Shown: positions 60,687 to 64,000 of the stretch, piece after piece
Position numbering within the stretch: position 1 is the first letter of the stretch
Layout: each line of letters opens with the position of its first letter
NCBI RefSeq assembly: GCF_030297135.1
Contig: NZ_AP028065.1
Span: forward strand, 1 to 64,000
Length of the DNA: 64,000 bases
Origin: Pseudoalteromonas apostichopi
GTDB lineage: Bacteria; Pseudomonadota; Gammaproteobacteria; Enterobacterales; Alteromonadaceae
Reading direction: 5' to 3'
Notes under the pieces: model-generated
Seen by the model: only the letters and a program-made list of their open reading frames with translations
Told to the model about the DNA's origin: nothing
Database searches by the model: none
Made by a program: the position numbers and the translations under genes

Positions 60687-61653
60687 TGAGGATCCCTTTT
60701 TGTTTTAATAATAAATTAAGTTTTTCGATAACTGCAGGTGTCGGTTTTGCATCAACAGGTAAATAATACCAATTAGGCTTTGCAAAACTAAAGCATTTAA
60801 CTGCATCTTTTTCTGTCATAAACACGGCGTCATCTGCAAAATCGCTAAAGTCACTTGCTTGATAAGCATAATGATCACGAAAATGATGGGTAGATAACAA
60901 GCTAATACCCTGCTGCTTTAAACTCATTTCAAAGCGTTTTGGGTTACCAATAGCACTTACGGCATGGCCTTTATCTTGTACTGAACCGATCGGTTCTGCA
61001 TTGCTAACGGCTCTAAACGGACTACACGTTAAATCATAACGACTCTGTGCGTCGCCACCATTTTCAATTACTAGATCAACCGATTTTAAACGCGCTTTTG
61101 TTTCGCGAAGCGGACCTGCTGGCATGAGCAGTCCGTTACCAAATTGACGTTCACTATCAACAATACAACACTCAATATCACGCGCCATTTTATAATGCTG
61201 CATTCCGTCATCAGAAATGATGACATCGATATCATGTTGTTCTAATTTTTTAATGCTAGCTTGTCGATCCGGTCCTACCATAACAACACAGCCTAAGCGT
61301 CGTTTAATAAGCACAGGTTCGTCACCAGCTTGTGTTGTAGTTGTTTCATCAGTCACTAACAACGGATACGAATCAGACTTACCACCATAGCCACGGCTGA
61401 TCACTGCCACTTTTAAACCTTGCTGTTGTAAGTATTCAGCAAGCCAAATAACAAATGGCGTTTTGCCATTGCCACCGACACTAATGTTGCCGACGACTAT
61501 TATAGGAACACGCGCTTTAAAAGCCTTAAGTATATTAAGCTTATAAAGCAAGGCACGAAGTGTAGAGATAAGCCAAAAAAGCGCACTCAAAGGTAACAAC
61601 AAAACACTGAGTAAACCTGGCTTTTTATACCAGCTTTTTTCAATTACACTCAC
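60676..61653 (-). CDS. lpxK: Tetraacyldisaccharide 4'-kinase
   Basis: 325-residue inner-membrane lipid A kinase. An N-terminal TM segment (LLSVLLLPLSALFWLIST) is followed by the P-loop IVVGNISVGGNGKTPFVIWLAEYL. VISRGYGG, DDGMQHYKMARDIECCIVD and MTEKDAVKCFSF are family motifs. The GTG start overlaps the msbA stop (TAGTG), so it is coupled to msbA, whose product exports the lipid A that LpxK helps make. Confidence 0.96.
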   Translation of the reverse strand: MSVIEKSWYKKPGLLSVLLLPLSALFWLISTLRALLYKLNILKAFKARVPIIVVGNISVGGNGKTPFVIWLAEYLQQQGLKVAVISRGYGGKSDSYPLLVTDETTTTQAGDEPVLIKRRLGCVVMVGPDRQASIKKLEQHDIDVIISDDGMQHYKMARDIECCIVDSERQFGNGLLMPAGPLRETKARLKSVDLVIENGGDAQSRYDLTCSPFRAVSNAEPIGSVQDKGHAVSAIGNPKRFEMSLKQQGISLLSTHHFRDHYAYQASDFSDFADDAVFMTEKDAVKCFSFAKPNWYYLPVDAKPTPAVIEKLNLLLKQKGILNGL

Positions 61654-63395
61654 TACTGCTCACCAAACTGCATTTTACATAAAGCGGAATAGGTGCCGTC
61701 TTTTTCAAGCAGCTCGCTATGCGTGCCCTTTTCGATAACCTGACCATGGTCGATTACATAAATACAATCACTGTTTTCTATTGTTGATAAACGGTGTGCT
61801 ATCACAATCGATGTTTTTTCTTTCATTAAGCTATCAAGTGCTTGCTGGATCAGTTTTTCAGACTCTGTATCGAGAGCAGATGTCGCCTCATCAAGAATTA
61901 AAATAGGAGCATCTTTTAAAATTGCACGCGCGATTGCAATTCGCTGACGTTGACCGCCTGATAACATTACGCCGTTTTCACCTACCATGGTATTTAAACC
62001 ATCAGGTAAATCTTTAACGAACTCCCAGACATGGGCTTGCTTAGCAACTGCCATTAACTCATCGTTTGTTAATTCGCGCTCGAGTCCATAACAAATATTA
62101 TTCGTAATAGTGTCGTTAAATAAAACCACTTGCTGTGAAACCAGTGCAAATTGCTTACGTAGGTCTGTCAGTTTGTAATCAGCGATGTTGACACCATCAA
62201 GCAAAATTTCACTGTCACCTTCAAGCTCATAATAACGTGGTAATAAATTCGAAATGGTCGATTTACCTGAGCCTGAACGACCCACTAAAGCAATACTTTC
62301 GCCAGCATTAATCGAAAGTGATAAATTCTTTAATACAGGCTCATCTTTAGTTGGGTATTTAAAGGTCACATTGTTTACTTCAATTTTACCAGTTACTTTA
62401 TCAACGCTGTAACTGCCAGTGTCTTTTTCTACTTCTTCATCAAGTACTAAAAAGATACTTTGCGCTGCTGAAATACCACGTTGTAAGTCACTATTTACGT
62501 TTGATAGTTGCTTAAGTGGACGTAACAACATCATCATTGATGAAATAAGTAATACGAAGTCGCCAGAACTGATGGTATCAATCATTGACGGCATAGACAC
62601 GACCCATAGAATAACCGCCATCGCGCTTGCAGCTAATATTTGGATTACGGAGACACTTAATGCTTTGGTCGCGTCCATTTTAATGCGCTGCTGACGGTTA
62701 TGATTGTTGATTGCAGAAAACTGTGAGATTTCTTGCTGCTGACCACCAAAACCATGAATAACTTTATGACCAGATAGCATTTGTTCTGAGCTGCGAGTGA
62801 CTTGACCCATTGCAGACTGGATTTTTTTCGAAATCATACGAAATCGTTTTGATACAAATGCGACAATAACAGCCACCAGCGGAATAATGACTAAAAATAT
62901 CAGTGAAAGCTTCCAACTGGTATAAAACATATTGAAAAGTAAAAAGACAACAAACGCCCCTTCTCTAACAACAATTAATAAGGCTTTAGTAATGGCTTGT
63001 TGAACTTGCTCGGTATCAAAGGTGATTTTAGATATTAAATCACCGTTCGAATTTTTATCATGAAAAGAAACTGGCAGATGTAAAATATGTTCAAATAATT
63101 GCTGGCGCAGGGTTCTCACAACTTGAGAGCCCACATAGCTTAAACAGTAAGACGACATGTAGTTAAACATGCCTCGACCTAATACCAATGCAATTACAAC
63201 AAAGGGAGCGTAAGTTAAAACATCCGTGTTACGGTCATTTAAACCATCATCAATGAACGGTTTCATTAAATTGATAAACAATGCATCCATGGCAGAATAA
63301 CCAATCATGCCCACAATGGCGAAAAACGCGATTAACTTATAATCACCCACATAACTGATTAATCGCTTGTAGATTTGGGATGTAGTTTGATCCAT
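61653..63395 (-). CDS. msbA: Lipid A flippase MsbA
   Basis: 580-residue ABC exporter (E. coli 582) with six TM helices in the N-terminal half and a C-terminal ATPase: Walker A VGRSGSGKST, Q-loop FALVSQQVVLF, signature MLSGGQRQRIAIARAI, Walker B PILILDEATSALD, H-loop IVIAHRLS. It flips core-lipid A across the inner membrane. It is the first complete gene of the envelope cluster and is followed without gap by lpxK. comEC is upstream on the same strand. Confidence 0.97.
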   Translation of the reverse strand: MDQTTSQIYKRLISYVGDYKLIAFFAIVGMIGYSAMDALFINLMKPFIDDGLNDRNTDVLTYAPFVVIALVLGRGMFNYMSSYCLSYVGSQVVRTLRQQLFEHILHLPVSFHDKNSNGDLISKITFDTEQVQQAITKALLIVVREGAFVVFLLFNMFYTSWKLSLIFLVIIPLVAVIVAFVSKRFRMISKKIQSAMGQVTRSSEQMLSGHKVIHGFGGQQQEISQFSAINNHNRQQRIKMDATKALSVSVIQILAASAMAVILWVVSMPSMIDTISSGDFVLLISSMMMLLRPLKQLSNVNSDLQRGISAAQSIFLVLDEEVEKDTGSYSVDKVTGKIEVNNVTFKYPTKDEPVLKNLSLSINAGESIALVGRSGSGKSTISNLLPRYYELEGDSEILLDGVNIADYKLTDLRKQFALVSQQVVLFNDTITNNICYGLERELTNDELMAVAKQAHVWEFVKDLPDGLNTMVGENGVMLSGGQRQRIAIARAILKDAPILILDEATSALDTESEKLIQQALDSLMKEKTSIVIAHRLSTIENSDCIYVIDHGQVIEKGTHSELLEKDGTYSALCKMQFGEQ

Positions 63396-63454
63396 AACAC
63401 TCTCTTATTCATAGACTTTGACTATTGTAGCCTTAAGGGGGTAAAAACAAAACG

Positions 63455-64000
63455 TCAATCTTGTTCGAACCAATAACTTTCCTGCTCGCGCGCAAACTCT
63501 ATACGATAATTATCTTCATAGAATTTTATACGAATATGGCCAAGTTCTGCAGTTGAGAACTGTCGTATATGGTGCTCATTGTATCGTTTTACAACATCTG
63601 GGTGAGGAAATAACCATTGCCCTTGGTAAGCAGATGAATGGATAACCACTTCAGGCTCTACAGCATTTATAAATCTATTACTTGAAGAGGTATTACTACC
63701 ATGGTGTGGGCTCAATAAAACAGTCGATTGCAGGTCGACACCATTTTCAATAAGCTTGGTTTCTGCAGCTGTCGAAATATCGCCCGTAAGTAACACTGAA
63801 TAGTTTAAACGCGTTATTTTTAATAAACATGACAGATCGTTTCGATTATCTCTACTGTCGTCGGCATGAAAACTATTAATTTTGACCCCTTCGAGTATGA
63901 GACTGTTTGTTTTACACGCCTCTTCAAGCCCTTTAGGATGGAAGGTGCTTAAAGTCTCTGCATAGCCTGCTAATTGCCAACTAGCTAAGCCGCCAGAATG
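63455..64000 (-). CDS. comEC: ComEC/Rec2 competence protein, C-terminal part
   Basis: The frame is open to the right edge, giving about 181 residues of the C-terminal metallo-beta-lactamase-like domain; the rest, with the membrane channel, is outside the window. Visible segments include HSGGLASWQLAGY at the edge, DDSRDNRNDLSCLLKITRLN, SVLLTGDIS and LLSPHHGSNTSSS (family HHGS motif), and VVIHSSAYQG. ComEC carries single-stranded DNA across the inner membrane in natural transformation. Its place before msbA matches ycaI-msbA in E. coli. A shorter open frame from 63796 begins at an internal GTG and is not the real start. Confidence 0.92.
   Translation of the reverse strand, partial: HSGGLASWQLAGYAETLSTFHPKGLEEACKTNSLILEGVKINSFHADDSRDNRNDLSCLLKITRLNYSVLLTGDISTAAETKLIENGVDLQSTVLLSPHHGSNTSSSNRFINAVEPEVVIHSSAYQGQWLFPHPDVVKRYNEHHIRQFSTAELGHIRIKFYEDNYRIEFAREQESYWFEQD

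Noticed and set aside
1..64000. CRISPR arrays, tRNA or rRNA genes, insertion sequences, integrases
   Set aside because: None was recognised by reading both strands; the only tandem repeat seen is the short GTTGCTA array.

Overview
The window is a chromosomal segment from a marine gammaproteobacterium of the Alteromonadales, most likely Pseudoalteromonas or a close relative. This is inferred from protein character and conserved gene order (gyrA/serC/aroA/cmk/rpsA/ihfB/lapAB/pyrF, sdhCDAB/sucAB/sucCD, comEC/msbA/lpxK/ycaR/kdsB, nrdAB/yfaE) and from an AT-leaning base composition. No database search was run. No tRNA, rRNA, CRISPR array, transposase or integrase gene was recognised.

Layout. 1-6.4 kb: end of an M17 leucyl aminopeptidase, the 5-oxoprolinase subunits pxpB and pxpC, asparagine synthase asnB, and a BCCT osmolyte transporter. 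6.4-13.8 kb (minus): a DEDDh exonuclease paired with a cNMP/CBS/DUF294 protein, an RND efflux permease with its adaptor, and a small glycine-zipper lipoprotein. 13.9-17.4 kb: trhO (tRNA U34 hydroxylase), divergent from a DEAD-box helicase and a CvfB-like S1 protein. 17.4-21.2 kb: an AT-rich accessory patch holding a HEPN-domain protein, a DUF262 protein, a PD40 beta-propeller lipoprotein and an orphan ORF. 21.3-31.5 kb (minus): pyrF, lapB, lapA, ihfB, rpsA, cmk, aroA, serC, gyrA. 31.7-37.8 kb: ubiG, a HAD phosphatase, nrdA, nrdB, a yfaE-type ferredoxin and a YaeQ-family protein. 37.9-44.8 kb: a His-rich ZnuD-like TonB receptor behind two Zur-like boxes, glnS, an unknown conserved protein, and argA behind ArgR-like boxes. 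44.9-56.5 kb: a TCA-cycle block (sucD, sucC, sucB, sucA, sdhB, sdhA, sdhD, sdhC on minus; gltA divergent on plus). 56.6-64 kb: csdA-csdE facing tcdA, a pseudouridine synthase, then the envelope cluster kdsB, ycaR-like, lpxK, msbA and the C-terminal part of comEC.

Most of the window is conserved housekeeping. The best candidate for an unusual system is the DUF262 + HEPN pair at 17.5-19.3 kb: a predicted ParB/GmrS-like protein coupled (9-nt gap) to a predicted HEPN ribonuclease with an intact R-x4-H motif, preceded by a structured leader. This looks like a compact defence or toxin-antitoxin type module. Regulatory DNA is informative: NtrC-like sites before asnB, NrdR boxes and DnaA boxes before nrdA, Zur boxes before the zinc receptor, ARG boxes before argA, and hairpins that split the sdh and suc genes into separate transcription segments. 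Several start codons were reassigned from ribosome binding sites, promoters and family length: the helicase, ubiG, the HAD phosphatase, the zinc receptor, glnS, sdhB, sdhD and the DUF262 gene.
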